Of a DNA stretch of 5,775 nucleotides, positions 5,580 through 5,775 are shown piece by piece; within the stretch, counting starts at the first letter, position 1, and every line of letters starts with the position of its first letter. The DNA lies in the NCBI GenBank assembly GCA_002712135.1, contig PASO01000001.1:4019-9793 (forward strand). The letters are read 5' to 3'. The stretch is from Gammaproteobacteria bacterium (GTDB lineage Bacteria > Pseudomonadota > Gammaproteobacteria > Pseudomonadales > Azotimanducaceae). The translations under genes were made by a program, and so were the position numbers. A model generated the notes under the pieces. That model made no database searches. It saw nothing but the letters and a program-made list of their open reading frames with translations, and was not told the origin of the DNA.

Positions 5580-5775
5580 TGCCCAGACGTAGAACAAAAG
5601 ACTTTGATTTACCGCCGCGATGCGAGCGCAGAGGGAAAAATAAACGTATATCTTATCGATCTCGGACGAACCAAAGAATACCGCTTGATCTGCCACCAAA
5701 TCCAACAGTCGGACAGATATGGGAGGAGTATGAGCGCATCACTCAGCAGCACAATCCATTGAGCATTCAAAGTTT
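5579..5775 (+). CDS. Tyrosine integrase, N-terminal part (cut by window end)
   Basis: From the ATG at 5579 the frame stays open to the last base, giving 65 codons. The start MPRRRTKDFDLPPRC, followed by a basic stretch, IPLDLPPNP and a helix beginning TVGQIWEEYE, matches the N-terminus of phage and island tyrosine recombinases of the type that begin with an Arg/Lys-rich DLPPR arm-binding segment. A short helix-forming region leading to the core-binding domain would follow. The catalytic domain (R-H-R-Y) lies outside the window, so activity cannot be judged. It overlaps the preceding DUF4224-like frame by one base, the usual order for such integration modules. It is read divergently from the sulfatase. 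A 88-residue frame on the opposite strand covers the same DNA but resembles nothing known. Confidence 0.6.
   Translation, partial: MPRRRTKDFDLPPRCERRGKNKRISYRSRTNQRIPLDLPPNPTVGQIWEEYERITQQHNPLSIQS

Noticed and set aside
5439..5705. 88-residue minus-strand frame
   Set aside because: It lies opposite the integrase and DUF4224-like frames and has no recognisable motif; the plus-strand reading explains the DNA better.

Overview
The window looks like an accessory stretch of a Gram-negative, proteobacterial-type genome of moderate GC content. The genus cannot be told from the sequence. Remnants of a transposase and of an oxygenase gene, plus the start of an integrase at the right edge, point to a genomic island or a region that has been rearranged repeatedly.

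Layout. Positions 1-202 are AT-rich and hold no convincing gene; they contain an inverted repeat and the leader of a TetR-type repressor gene (203-802, +). That gene converges on a two-gene operon read leftwards (2868 to 854, -). The promoter-proximal gene encodes a glyceraldehyde-3-phosphate dehydrogenase (GAPDH) homologue whose catalytic cysteine and several other key residues are replaced. The second gene, which overlaps it by 1 to 4 bases, encodes an intact GAPDH. The 325-base gap between this operon and the next gene carries possible regulatory repeats and a fragment resembling the C-terminus of an IS91-type transposase. A small NTF2/SnoaL-fold protein follows (3194-3613, +), then a decayed segment whose reading frame resembles the start of a phytanoyl-CoA dioxygenase. 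Next is a cytoplasmic-type sulfatase-superfamily enzyme (5344 to 3938, -). At the right edge, reading away from it, are a short DUF4224-like frame and the first 65 codons of a tyrosine integrase, which runs out of the window.

How the genes may work together. The GAPDH pair is the most interesting part: tight coupling and a conserved tetramer-interface loop suggest that the inactive chain could assemble with, or regulate, the active one. The nearby TetR protein is a plausible regulator, because short sequence blocks upstream of tetR recur upstream of the GAPDH operon; this is inference. The sulfatase, the oxygenase remnant and the NTF2-like gene look like cargo whose substrate cannot be named. 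No RNA genes, CRISPR arrays or complete insertion sequences were seen.
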